A DNA stretch of 64,000 bases from Dyella sp. SG609. GTDB taxonomy: Bacteria; Pseudomonadota; Gammaproteobacteria; Xanthomonadales; Rhodanobacteraceae. Position numbers and translations under genes: made by a program. Below, one piece after another: positions 17,542-25,946 of the stretch. Below the pieces are notes generated by a model. The model worked only from the letters and a program-made list of their open reading frames with translations. It ran no database searches and was not told the DNA's origin. How positions within the stretch are numbered: position 1 is the first letter of the stretch; the number at the start of each line of letters is the position of its first letter. Location of the stretch: assembly GCF_012275375.1 (NCBI RefSeq), contig NZ_JAAZQJ010000010.1, forward strand, positions 62,001 to 126,000. The letters are read 5' to 3'.

Positions 17542-18630
17542 ATGACGAAGTGGAGTGTGCTGGCCATAGGGCTGGCGGTGTTGGCGTGGGTGCCGCAGGC
17601 GGGTTGTACCGAGGTGGCGGGCAAGGGCTCGCAGCAGAAGGTGAGCCTTTCGCCTTCGTGCCAGGGCAAGCCGGCCAAGGTCGACGACGAAGGCTTCGTC
17701 GTCATCGGCGGCATCGAGCAGTGGGTGACGGCGAAGGGCGATAGCTGCGCCAGTCCCGTGCTGCTCTTCATCAGTGGTGGACCTGGCAATCCGCTCAGCG
17801 GCATTTCCGACAGCGTCTACGGTGCCGGGCAGCGCGACTTCATCGTCGTGCAGTGGGACCAGCGCGGTTCCGGCATGACCTTTGGGCGCAGTCCTCCGGC
17901 GCCGGATGAAAAGCTCAGCATCGAGCGCATGGCCCAGGACGGCAACGAGCTGGCCGCTTATCTCGCCAAGCGCTACGGCAAGCGGAAGGTCATTCTATGG
18001 GGCAGTTCGTGGGGTTCGATCCTCGCCGTGCATATGGCCAAGGCGCATCCGGAATTGTTCTACGCCTATGTGGGCACGTCCCAGGTCGTCAATTCCGTGG
18101 AAACCCAGGGCGAGAGCTACAAGAAGCTCCTTGCATTGGCGACCAGCGCGAACGACAAGGAATCACTGGCCGTACTCGAACAGGTCGGAACGCCTCCGTG
18201 GACCGATCCGCGCAGCTTCGGAAAGGTGCGGCGGATCATCCGCAAGTACGAGGCGAAGGTCACGCTGCCGCCACCGGACAGCTGGCATCGCGCGCCTGCC
18301 TACACCACGCCCAAGGCGGAAGCGGATTACGAAGCCGACGAGGACTATTCCTTCCTCAACTTTGTCGGCATGCACGGCGACGGCATGCTGTCGCAGGTCG
18401 ACCTGCCCAAGCTGGGCACGGACTTCGCCATCCCGGTTTACTTCATCGAAGGCGCGCACGATCTGCTGGCGCCGCCGGAGATGGCGCGTCGGTATTACGA
18501 GTCGATCACCGCGCCGCACAAGGGCTGAGTCTTGCTGGAGCATTCCGGGCACGATCCGAACCAGGAAGTGGTGGACGCCGAGTACAAGGTGCTGCGCGAG
18601 AGTGTGCTGCCGTTGACCCGCGGCAAGTAG
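17542..18630 (+). pseudogene. Secreted alpha/beta hydrolase interrupted by an in-frame TGA before the catalytic His
   Basis: The intact first part (17542-18528, 328 aa) has an N-terminal signal (VLAIGLAVLAWVPQAGC), the oxyanion motif ISGGPGNPLSG, nucleophile elbow WGSSWGS and the acid segment FIEGAHDLLAPP, as in proline-iminopeptidase-like hydrolases. Reading stops at TGA 18526-18528, but the same frame continues for 33 more codons to TAG at 18628-18630 and encodes LEHSGHDPNQEVVDAEYK, which carries the expected catalytic His. The context HKG-stop-VLLEHSGH suggests TGG to TGA. The truncated product would lack its triad His and is probably inactive. A sequencing error is the main alternative. 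Confidence 0.8.
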
Positions 18631-18684
18631 CGCGGGCTGCTTCGGGCGGGCACTGTGGCCGTACGCTGCCATCGGTCGCCGGAC

Positions 18685-18714
18685 AAAAGGACTTGCCTCG
18701 TGGCAAGTCCTTTT
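18685..18714. terminator. Bidirectional terminator
   Basis: AAAAGGACTTGCC, a 4-nt loop and the perfect complement ending in TTTT. It sits between the hydrolase pseudogene and the convergent lipoprotein gene and can serve both. Confidence 0.85.
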
Positions 18715-18761
18715 GCATCCGGATCGCCGCAAGCCCGCCGGCGAAGATCGCCCGGCTGGTC

Positions 18762-19163
18762 CTAAGGCTGGACTTGCTTGTTCACCGTCAACGACGTGTT
18801 GCGCATCCAGAGCTCGCTCGGCTGAGAAGGATCGGAAGGCTCATCGAGCCCCTTCACCAGCACCAGCTGCTCGCTCGTGCCCTGCTCGATGCGGGCGATC
18901 TTCACCGCCTCGGGCTTGTCGAAAGCGGCGCAGCGTCCATTGATGTAGTTGAAGAACCCGGCCTTGTCGCCTTGCTTGGCAAAGCCCGCCGCTGTCTCCA
19001 GGTCCTCCTTCGCTTTGCATCCAATGGTTGCGTGCCTGGCGTAGGCCGTCAGCCCTTCCTTGAGCGTGCCGCCATCGGCGGACGGTGCCGTGGGGCCGTG
19101 ATGGCAGCCAGCCAGACTTGCGGTCAGGGCTGCGGCCAACCAGGTGCGATGCGAGAGGTTCAT
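18762..19163 (-). CDS. Small lipoprotein of unknown function
   Basis: A 133-residue protein starting MNLSHRTWLAAALTASLAGC; the lipobox LAGC predicts lipidation at Cys20 and anchoring in the envelope. The remainder is soluble with two further Cys (ATIGCKAKEDL and NGRCAAFD) that could form a disulfide. The start is supported by AAGGAC just upstream. I recognise no family. It is convergent with the hydrolase pseudogene and cotranscription with the upstream pilin-like gene is unlikely to be strong because of intervening sequence of ~40 bases, though possible. Confidence 0.75.
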   Translation of the reverse strand: MNLSHRTWLAAALTASLAGCHHGPTAPSADGGTLKEGLTAYARHATIGCKAKEDLETAAGFAKQGDKAGFFNYINGRCAAFDKPEAVKIARIEQGTSEQLVLVKGLDEPSDPSQPSELWMRNTSLTVNKQVQP

Positions 19164-19206
19164 GTCCTTCCTTCGTCCAAGTAAAGCCGCATCATAGCCG
19201 CTGGCT

Positions 19207-19758
19207 TTATGCGCCCGCGCACTGGTGCAATTCCGCCGGCGTGGCCTTGCCACCACGCACGCGCCCCGCATTCGACACCTTCACGCTCAACGCCCGGCCG
19301 TCGATGCCGCGATGGCAGATCAGCAAGCTGATATTGCTGCCGCCCGCCGAACCATCGGCCTGGAACTGCACGCTGCGGCGGCCTTGCGGGCTGCGGATGC
19401 TCAGCTGGCCGGAAGGGCTGGCGCGGCGGACTTTCGGCGGCCCTTCGAGCTGGCCCGGCCGGTCTCCGCGCAGGCCGATCAGCCAGCCTCCATCCCAGCC
19501 CGCTTCGTCGCTGCAGCGGTCGCCGTCGCGGGTGGGGCAGGCGAGCGCGACCCGGCCGGTCTGCACGGCCAGCGCCCGGGTGTGGTTAAGCAGGGCGATC
19601 AGCCCGGTCTGCGCACTGCGCAGTTCGGTGTTGGCCTGCAGGCGCCGCAGCGAAGGCAGGCCGATGCAGGCCAGGACCGCGGCGACCGCAAGCACGAACA
19701 ACTGCTCGATCAGCGTCACTCCCCGCGGCGGCAGATGGCGTGGCGGCAGCCCTGGCAT
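19207..19758 (-). CDS. Minor type IV pilin/pseudopilin, GspH/FimT family
   Basis: A 183-residue protein with the prepilin signature: a short basic leader, then G/VTLIEQLFVLAVAAVL, with cleavage after the Gly and the conserved Glu at mature position 5. The globular part contains paired Cys (ACPTRDGDRCSDEAGW, then LICHRG). The GspH/FimT family supplies minor pilins that prime type IV pili or secretion pseudopili. ATG 19758 has GGGAG upstream. It is alone here; other minor pilin genes are not in the window. Confidence 0.85.
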   Translation of the reverse strand: MPGLPPRHLPPRGVTLIEQLFVLAVAAVLACIGLPSLRRLQANTELRSAQTGLIALLNHTRALAVQTGRVALACPTRDGDRCSDEAGWDGGWLIGLRGDRPGQLEGPPKVRRASPSGQLSIRSPQGRRSVQFQADGSAGGSNISLLICHRGIDGRALSVKVSNAGRVRGGKATPAELHQCAGA

Positions 19759-19909
19759 GCTCGGAACTCCCTGGAAACCAAGGCCCATGCTAGGCCGACG
19801 CCCGGCACCTGCCTGCCGGCCCTTCACGCCGCATCCTGTCAGAACCTGCTGACAAACCCTGTCAGCAGGAGCAATTTAAAATGTCCGGAAACGACCGCAT
19901 GTGACTTCC

Positions 19910-21931
19910 ATGACCGACCGTTTCGAACTCGTCTCCCCCTATCAGCCCGCCGGCGACCAGCCCCAGGCCATCCAGCGCCTGGTGGAAGGCTTCGACGCGG
20001 GTCTCGCCGCGCAGACCCTGCTGGGCGTGACCGGCTCCGGCAAGACCTTCACCATCGCCAATGTGATCCAGCAGGTGCAGCGCCCGACCATCGTCATGGC
20101 GCACAACAAGACGCTCGCCGCGCAGCTGTATGGCGAGTTCAAGGAGTTCTTCCCGCACAACGCGGTGGAGTACTTTGTCAGCTACTACGATTACTACCAG
20201 CCGGAAGCCTATGTGGTCGCGTCCGACACCTTCATCGAGAAGGACGCCTCGATCAACGACCATATCGAGCAGATGCGCCTGGCCGCGACCAAGGCGCTGC
20301 TGTCGCGCAAGGACTCGCTGATCGTCGCCACCGTGTCGGCGATCTACGGCCTGGGCGATCCGGAGGATTACCTCTCGCTGCGGCTGATCCTGGCGCGCGG
20401 CGAGCGCATCGAGCAGCGCGCGCTGATCCGCCAGCTGACCGAGCTGCAGTACACCCGCAACGAGCTGGAGCTGCGCCGCGGCACCTACCGCGTGCGCGGC
20501 GAGATCATCGACGTGTTCCCGGCCGAATCGGAAACCGAGGCGCTGCGCATCGAGCTGTTCGACGGCGAGGTGGAAAACCTCTCGCTGTTCGATCCGCTCA
20601 CCGGCGAGACCATCCGCAAGGTGCCGCGCTACACGGTCTATCCGCGTACGCATTACGCCAGCACGCGCGAGAGCGTGCTCAACGCGATCGAGACCATCAA
20701 GGTCGAGCTGAAGGACCGCCTGGAATACCTGTACAAGGAAAACAAGCTGGTCGAGGCGCAGCGCCTGGACCAGCGCACGCGCTTCGACCTGGAGATGATG
20801 GCCGAGGTCGGCTACTGCCAGGGTATCGAGAACTACTCGCGCCATCTCACCCGCCGCGGCCCCGGCGAGCCGCCGCCGACTTTGTTCGATTACCTCCCGG
20901 CGGATGCGCTGCTGGTGGTCGACGAATCGCACGTGACCATCCCGCAGCTCGGCGCCATGTACAAAGGCGACCGCTCGCGCAAGGAAACCCTGGTGGAATT
21001 CGGTTTCCGCCTGCCCTCGGCGATGGACAACCGTCCCTTGCGCTTCGAGGAATGGGAGCGCCGCGCGCCGCGCACCATTTATGTGTCGGCCACGCCCGGT
21101 AAGTACGAGCTGGAGAAGTCCGACGACTCGGTGGTGGAGCTGGTGGTGCGTCCGACCGGCCTGATCGACCCGGAAGTGGAAGTGCGTCCAGTGCGCACCC
21201 AGGTGGACGACCTGCTGAGCCAGATCCACGAGCGCGTGGCGATGGGCGACCGCGTGCTGGTCACCACGCTGACCAAGCGCATGGCCGAGAACCTCACCGA
21301 ATACCTGAGCGAGCACAAGATCAAGGTGCGCTACCTGCATTCGGACATCGAAACGGTGGAGCGCGTGGAAATCATCCGCGACCTGCGCCTGGGCGAGTTC
21401 GATGTGCTGGTCGGCATCAATCTGCTGCGCGAAGGCCTGGACATGCCGGAGGTGTCGCTGGTGGCGATCCTGGATGCCGACAAGGAAGGCTTCCTGCGTT
21501 CCAGCGGCTCGCTGATCCAGACCATCGGCCGCGCCGCGCGCAACGTGCGCGGCAAGGCCATCCTCTACGCCGACAACATCACCCGCTCCATGCAGGTGGC
21601 GATGGACGAGACGGCGCGCCGCCGCGAAAAGCAGGTGGCCTACAACGAGGAACACGGCATCGTGCCGCAGTCGGTGGTGCGCCGCATCGCCGACATCATG
21701 GAAGGCGCGCGCAGCGCCGTGCCCACCCGCGGCCGCGGCGCCAAGGGCGCGAAGGCCGCCGCGGTGGCGGAGCAGGGCGCGGACTACAAGGCGCTCAGCG
21801 CCGACCAGGCCAGCGCCATGATCAAGAAGCTGGAGGCGCAGATGTACAAGCACGCCGAGAACCTGGAGTTCGAGGACGCCGCCCGCCTGCGCGACCAGAT
21901 CCACCAGCTGCGCGAGAAGGCTTTGCGCTGA
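19910..21931 (+). CDS. uvrB: Excinuclease ABC subunit B
   Basis: A 673-residue DNA-damage verification helicase of nucleotide excision repair. Visible elements: Walker A GVTGSGKT (residues 39-46), the beta-hairpin region [20 protein letters not shown] box ([11 protein letters not shown]), helicase motifs [22 protein letters not shown] and the C-terminal UVR domain that binds UvrC. The ATG at 19910 ([15 protein letters not shown]) fits the family start; a GTG at 19901 is possible. No clear LexA box was seen upstream. Confidence 0.97.
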   Translation: MTDRFELVSPYQPAGDQPQAIQRLVEGFDAGLAAQTLLGVTGSGKTFTIANVIQQVQRPTIVMAHNKTLAAQLYGEFKEFFPHNAVEYFVSYYDYYQPEAYVVASDTFIEKDASINDHIEQMRLAATKALLSRKDSLIVATVSAIYGLGDPEDYLSLRLILARGERIEQRALIRQLTELQYTRNELELRRGTYRVRGEIIDVFPAESETEALRIELFDGEVENLSLFDPLTGETIRKVPRYTVYPRTHYASTRESVLNAIETIKVELKDRLEYLYKENKLVEAQRLDQRTRFDLEMMAEVGYCQGIENYSRHLTRRGPGEPPPTLFDYLPADALLVVDESHVTIPQLGAMYKGDRSRKETLVEFGFRLPSAMDNRPLRFEEWERRAPRTIYVSATPGKYELEKSDDSVVELVVRPTGLIDPEVEVRPVRTQVDDLLSQIHERVAMGDRVLVTTLTKRMAENLTEYLSEHKIKVRYLHSDIETVERVEIIRDLRLGEFDVLVGINLLREGLDMPEVSLVAILDADKEGFLRSSGSLIQTIGRAARNVRGKAILYADNITRSMQVAMDETARRREKQVAYNEEHGIVPQSVVRRIADIMEGARSAVPTRGRGAKGAKAAAVAEQGADYKALSADQASAMIKKLEAQMYKHAENLEFEDAARLRDQIHQLREKALR

Positions 21932-22016
21932 GTCCCCGGTGGAGGGTGGCGGCAGTTGTGGCTGTCCGGCGGCTCGTGTATGCTACGCGGCTCGCGCCGT
22001 CCTGCGGTGCGGCTGT

Positions 22017-22091
22017 GGGCGGTTAGCTCAGCGGTAGAGCACTTCCTTGACATGGAAGGGGTCACAAGTTCGATCCTTGTACCGCCCACCA
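22017..22091 (+). tRNA. tRNA-Val (anticodon GAC)
   Basis: A complete 75-nt cloverleaf with acceptor GGGCGGT paired to ACCGCCC, D-arm GCTCAGCGGTAGAGC, anticodon loop TTGACAT and T-arm AGTTCGATCCT. CCA is encoded at 22089-22091. Confidence 0.97.
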
Positions 22092-22096
22092 TCTTC

Positions 22097-22145
22097 AAAA
22101 GCCGGAATTCTCAAGAGCTTGGCTCTCCTGGGGTTCCGGCTTTTT
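22097..22145 (+). terminator. Terminator after tRNA-Val
   Basis: AAAAGCCGGAA pairs with TTCCGGCTTTT around a longer imperfect apical hairpin (AAGAGCTTGGCTCTC region); a T5 run follows. Confidence 0.85.
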
Positions 22146-22300
22146 CTTTGCCCGCGTGCCGGGCCCGGCAGACCTCGCCATCACGGTTCATCCGCAAGAC
22201 TGTCCGGCGAATCCCGCCGGTTTCGGTGTGGCTGCGCCATGGCAGGCCGTCCGCGAGGCGGGCCTCCGCCGCCCATAAAACATAGGACAGGGGTATCGCC

Positions 22301-23896
22301 ATGAGTATCGGCAAGTCGCTTCAGGACGATCTGGCGGCAGCGGGCGGATCGGCGCTCGTGGGCCACCAAACGGCGCTGCCCGACGCGAAGGCACGCACGG
22401 TCCAGGACAAACTGGGCGACGTCGTCACCATCAAGGACTTCGGCGCGGTCTGCGACGGCAAACACGACGACACCGAAGCGATCAACCGCGCCCTGGCCTC
22501 CGGCACTTCACGCTTGCGTTTCGTGGGGACTTGCCTGGTTTCGAAAACGCTGTTCTATCCCGGCGACATCGTGATCGAGTTCGATCACGGCGCTTCCATC
22601 GTTCCCGTGCCGCTGGACTGGTTCCAGCGCTTGCGGCTTCACGGCCGGAATTGGGGCTATGCCATTTTCATGAACGTCAATTGGCAGGCCGACGCCATCA
22701 CCGACAGGCACGCCACCTTCATCAACCCGCGATGCACGCCTCCTTTCGCGTGGGATGGCCATTTCATCGGTGCGCGCATGTTCGGCAACCTGCAGGTCAT
22801 CGGTTCGTACTGCACGAATATGGCGGACGTGGTCTCGAACATGGGTTGCTGCGACGTGATCGTGCGGGATGGCTGGTGCCAGGCGATCAGCAACTGCGCC
22901 TACGATTTCTGGGAGGGCTCGAAGCGTATTTCGGTGCTCAACTGCACGGGCTACGACGTCAATGCGGGCGTCAATTTCAACGCCACGGACACCCACGTGA
23001 CGCTTGGGCTGGTGGCGGACAGCCTGCTGATCGACGGCTGCCGATTCTTCAACTGCCCCGCGGGCGGAATCTATGTGGCGCCGCTCAACGAAAGCTCCAG
23101 CTGCACGCATATCAAGATCACCAACAATCTGATCGACCAGGCCGAAGGCGTTTTTGGCGTTCCGCGGGGCGCCACCTGGGGCGGCATCGTCGTGCTGCGT
23201 TCAACGGTGGTGGAGATTCGCGGCAACACCTTGTCGCGCATGCCGGCGGCCACGGCGCCCATCCTCGTTGGCCTCGATGATTTCGGCTACGGCGATACCG
23301 CGGATGTCACGGACAATACGATCCTGGCCAGCGCGATCGGTTCAACCGCCTATATCCAGGTCTATGGAGCCCGTTCGAAGGTGCAGGACAACCGCGCCAT
23401 CGGCAGTACGGCCGAGGGTGGTTTCGGCATCGCGGTCAATTCGCCGTCGACCGTGGTCGGGCCCAACGATATGGCCGGTGCAGGCATGTATCTGATCAAC
23501 CAGAACCAGGGCGGTGGCGCCACCGCGCCCGCGTTGCAGCTGGACCAGGACACGGCCAATGGATTGTGGCGGTACCGCCAGCCGATCCAGGCGCCGTCGG
23601 TTCGCCAGGAGGCGGGCTATGCGCTGGTTGCCGCGGGCACCGATCAGGCGACGGCGCTGGCTCTCGCCACGCCCTACAGTTTCATCGCGGCGGGCGAAGC
23701 CAATGCAGGCGTGGCGCTTCCGGCCAATGCCGGCCGGGTTGGAGAGGAATGGGTCATCTGGAATCATGCCGGCACGGCGATCGTCGTCTATGCCGCGCCA
23801 GGCGACAGCATTTCCGGTTCCACTTCGGTAGCCCTGGCGGACGGCGAGAAAATCCGCCTGGTGGCGATCACGCCCACGCTATGGCTGATCGCCTGA
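22301..23896 (+). CDS. Orphan tailspike-like right-handed beta-helix protein
   Basis: A 531-residue protein without signal peptide. Residues ~25-65 (ARTVQDKLGDVVTIKDFGA, then VCDGKHDDTEAINRAL) are the start of a pectate-lyase-3 / phage tailspike beta-helix, where the D-G-x2-D-D-T motif is typical. The middle has repeating short strands with Asn turns (VRDGWCQAISNCAYDF, ITNNLIDQAEGVF, IRGNTLSRMP), as in parallel beta-helices. The last ~110 residues look like a separate beta-rich domain (FIAAGEANAGVALPA). Such proteins usually bind or cut surface polysaccharide. It follows tRNA-Val by 210 bases and is less GC-rich than its neighbours, suggesting transfer. No other phage gene is present. Confidence 0.75.
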   Translation: MSIGKSLQDDLAAAGGSALVGHQTALPDAKARTVQDKLGDVVTIKDFGAVCDGKHDDTEAINRALASGTSRLRFVGTCLVSKTLFYPGDIVIEFDHGASIVPVPLDWFQRLRLHGRNWGYAIFMNVNWQADAITDRHATFINPRCTPPFAWDGHFIGARMFGNLQVIGSYCTNMADVVSNMGCCDVIVRDGWCQAISNCAYDFWEGSKRISVLNCTGYDVNAGVNFNATDTHVTLGLVADSLLIDGCRFFNCPAGGIYVAPLNESSSCTHIKITNNLIDQAEGVFGVPRGATWGGIVVLRSTVVEIRGNTLSRMPAATAPILVGLDDFGYGDTADVTDNTILASAIGSTAYIQVYGARSKVQDNRAIGSTAEGGFGIAVNSPSTVVGPNDMAGAGMYLINQNQGGGATAPALQLDQDTANGLWRYRQPIQAPSVRQEAGYALVAAGTDQATALALATPYSFIAAGEANAGVALPANAGRVGEEWVIWNHAGTAIVVYAAPGDSISGSTSVALADGEKIRLVAITPTLWLIA

Positions 23897-24148
23897 GCGG
23901 CCCGGCGTCCTGCCCGGAAATCGTTGATACGGCGATGGAGAAGGGCGACGGGTTTGTGCGCGTGCGCAGCGGCGCCAGCGGACGGCTGATTATGGTCCGG
24001 GTAATTGCCCCGGGCGCAGTGGAGCCGGTGCTCGACGCCGCGCCCGCGGGCGATCGACCTGCGAACGATGTGACTTGCAGCCGCACGCACTGACGGCCGG
24101 CATGGATCGACGTACCATCGCGCGGTTGCCCCCGCCGAGCGAATCGCC

Positions 24149-24595
24149 ATGACCTATCTGTGGATCAAGAGCCTGCATCTGCTGTTCGTGATGGCCTGGG
24201 TGGCCTCGATCTTCTATCTGCCGCGGATCCTCGTGAACATCGCCGAGGCCGGCAGCGAGCCGGCGATAAAAGCCCGGCTGGAACTGATGGGGCTGCGGCT
24301 GTACCGCTTCGGGCACAGCATGTTCGGCATGGCGCTGCTGTTCGGCGCCACGCTGTGGCAGGGCTGGCGGCTGTTTCCAGGCACGCTGCCGAACTTCGGC
24401 GCGGCTCACTGGCTGGAGGCCAAGCTGACGCTGGTGCTGCTGCTGCTGGGCTATTACGTATGGAGCGGCCGGCTGGTGAAGCGCAGCGCCAAGGGCGGCG
24501 CGCTGCCCGGCGCGCGCACCCTGCGCATCATGAACGAGCTGCCGGTGCTGGTGCTGCTGCTGATCATCTTCCTGGTGATCGCCAAGCCGTTCTGA
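24149..24595 (+). CDS. HemJ/CopD-family membrane protein (possible protoporphyrinogen IX oxidase)
   Basis: A 148-residue protein with four hydrophobic helices. The N-terminus WIKSLHLLFVMAWVASIFYLPR closely matches HemJ, with His10 in helix 1, and the conserved Lys is in HWLEAKLTLVLLLLGY. HemJ oxidises protoporphyrinogen IX in haem synthesis and its essential residues are a His and a Lys at these places. CopD-type copper proteins share the fold, so the automatic name may differ. No haem gene is adjacent. Confidence 0.75.
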   Translation: MTYLWIKSLHLLFVMAWVASIFYLPRILVNIAEAGSEPAIKARLELMGLRLYRFGHSMFGMALLFGATLWQGWRLFPGTLPNFGAAHWLEAKLTLVLLLLGYYVWSGRLVKRSAKGGALPGARTLRIMNELPVLVLLLIIFLVIAKPF

Positions 24596-24616
24596 TATCG
24601 CGCCGATGCCGCGGGC

Positions 24617-25627
24617 TCAGGCGAGCCCGTGGTATTGGCGGTACCACGCGACGAAGCGGCGCACGCCTTCCTCGATCGTGGTGCTCGGCGCATAGCCCAC
24701 GTCGCGGCGCAGCGCGGAGACATCCGCCCAGGTGTCCGGCACGTCGCCCGGTTGCATCGGCAGCAGGCGTTTTTCCACGCTGCGGCCGAGGTGCTGTTCC
24801 ATCAGCTCGATAAAGCGCAGCAGCTGCACGGGCTGGTCGTTGCCGATGTTGTAGACGCGATACGGCGCTGAGGAACTGCCGGGATTCGGCTGCTCCGCGT
24901 CATAGGCCGGGTCGGGCCGGGCGACGTGGTCCAGCGTGCGGATCACGCCTTCGACGATGTCGTCGATATAGGTGAAGTCGCGGCTGTGGTTGCCGAAGTT
25001 GAACACGTCGATCGGCTCGCCGCGGCTGATGCGGTCGGCGAACAGCATCGGCGACATGTCCGGCCGGCCCCAGGGGCCATACACGGTGAAGAAGCGCAGG
25101 CCGGTGGTGGGCAGGCCGAACAGGTGGCTGTAGGTGTGCGCCATCAGCTCGTTGGCTTTCTTGCTGGCCGCATACAGGCTGACCGGATGGTCGACCGGGT
25201 CTTCCACCGAGAATGGCAGCTTGCGGTTGGCGCCGTAGACCGAGCTGGACGAGGCGTAGACCAGGTGTTCCACGCCGTGATGCCGGCAGGCCTCCAGGAT
25301 GTGGGTGAAGCCGACCAGGTTGCTGCGCACGTACGACTGCGGGTTCTTCAGCGAATAGCGCACGCCGGCCTGCGCGGCCAGATTCACCACGCGCTGCGGC
25401 TGGAAGCTGGCGAAGGCCTGCTCGATGGCCTCGCCGTCGGCCAGGTCGGCGCGCAGGTGCGTGTAGCCCGGATGCGCGGCGAAGCGGGCCAGGCGGGCTT
25501 CCTTCAGGGCCGGGTCGTAGTAGTCGTTGTGGTTGTCGATGCCGTACACCTCGTCGCCGCGGGCGAGCAGGCGCTCGGCGAGGGCGGAGCCGACGAAGCC
25601 GGCGGTGCCGGTGACCAGGATGCGCAT
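24617..25627 (-). CDS. NAD-dependent sugar epimerase, UDP-glucuronate 4-epimerase type
   Basis: A 336-residue extended SDR. It has the NAD loop TGTAGFVGSA (residues 6-15), a Ser-rich catalytic strand ASSSSVYG and the Tyr152/Lys156 pair in LYAASKKANE. FFTVYGPWGRPDM and DFTYIDDIVEGV are typical of UDP-glucuronate/UDP-galacturonate 4-epimerases, which supply UDP-galacturonate for polysaccharide or LPS core. No glycosyltransferase lies beside it, so the pathway is inferred from family only. It is divergent from the thrS operon. Confidence 0.88.
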   Translation of the reverse strand: MRILVTGTAGFVGSALAERLLARGDEVYGIDNHNDYYDPALKEARLARFAAHPGYTHLRADLADGEAIEQAFASFQPQRVVNLAAQAGVRYSLKNPQSYVRSNLVGFTHILEACRHHGVEHLVYASSSSVYGANRKLPFSVEDPVDHPVSLYAASKKANELMAHTYSHLFGLPTTGLRFFTVYGPWGRPDMSPMLFADRISRGEPIDVFNFGNHSRDFTYIDDIVEGVIRTLDHVARPDPAYDAEQPNPGSSSAPYRVYNIGNDQPVQLLRFIELMEQHLGRSVEKRLLPMQPGDVPDTWADVSALRRDVGYAPSTTIEEGVRRFVAWYRQYHGLA

Positions 25628-25674
25628 GGGGCTTTACTCTGAAAAAGATGCCCACAAATTCTATCGGCGCTGAA

Positions 25675-25680
25675 TTGACA
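25675..25680 (+). promoter_or_regulatory. Perfect -35 box upstream of the thrS leader
   Basis: TTGACA occurs 58 bases before the candidate leader peptide. The -10 region is not perfect: TAGCGT at 25698-25703 has the right spacing and TAAACT at 25693 is too close. It is the best promoter candidate for the thrS operon. Confidence 0.5.
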
Positions 25681-25732
25681 CAGGAACGGCGCTAAACTAG
25701 CGTTTCGTCCTTCCTATCGAACGGAAACCAAG

Positions 25733-25795
25733 GTGGCCCGCGCCAAAAGTGCCGGCCGAGCGTGCGACATGGCAACTACCCAGCGCCAACTCTGA
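25733..25795 (+). CDS. Candidate thrS leader peptide with two adjacent Thr codons
   Basis: A 20-codon reading frame opens with GTG at 25733 (GGAAACCAAG just upstream) or with ATG at 25769 as an 8-residue version, MATTQRQL. The two Thr codons ACT ACC are near the end and the stop lies at 25793-25795, immediately before the mutually exclusive hairpins at 25800-25850. This arrangement is that of an attenuator peptide in front of threonyl-tRNA synthetase. It is too short for coding statistics; only two Thr codons is a modest number for classical attenuation. Confidence 0.45.
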   Translation: MARAKSAGRACDMATTQRQL

Positions 25796-25799
25796 ATCC

Positions 25800-25850
25800 C
25801 GCCACGCCTTGTGAATCCACAAAGGGCGCCGTGGCGCTCTTTATTTTTGC
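25800..25850 (+). promoter_or_regulatory. Candidate transcription attenuator of thrS: alternative antiterminator and terminator
   Basis: Terminator form: AAAGGGCGCC (25821-25830) pairs with GGCGCTCTTT (25833-25842), followed by ATTTTT. Competing form: CGCCACG (25800-25806) pairs with CGTGGCG (25830-25836), with TTGTG/CACAA stacked inside. The two forms share bases 25821-25836 and exclude each other. A further perfect 10-bp hairpin, TTTGCCCGCC/GGCGGGCAAA, is at 25846-25870 and overlaps the T-run. The Thr codons of the leader frame end 20 bases upstream. Confidence 0.55.
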
Positions 25851-25877
25851 CCGCCGTCCGGGCGGGCAAAGGCAAAA

Positions 25878-25903
25878 CCGGCCATCCATGGCCGGACTCT
25901 TCA
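25878..25903 (+). repeat. CGGCCATCCATGGCCG element in the thrS leader
   Basis: CCGGCCAT and ATGGCCGG form an 8-bp hairpin around CC, followed by ACTCTTC. The same core and the same ACTCTTC flank recur after rplT at 29256-29279, so it looks like a short dispersed element or a shared regulatory structure. Confidence 0.6.
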
Positions 25904-25946
25904 AATAAAGCACGCCCGTTGATCGGGCACTGCACAGGTGTTTCCC

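Noticed and set aside
23935-24093. 52-codon frame after the beta-helix gene
   Set aside because: ATG without ribosome binding site, no recognisable features; it is the tail of a longer shadow frame of the beta-helix gene.
22017-24148. Prophage or integrative element at tRNA-Val
   Set aside because: Only one phage-like gene is present and I found no second copy of the tRNA 3' end or an integrase in this window.
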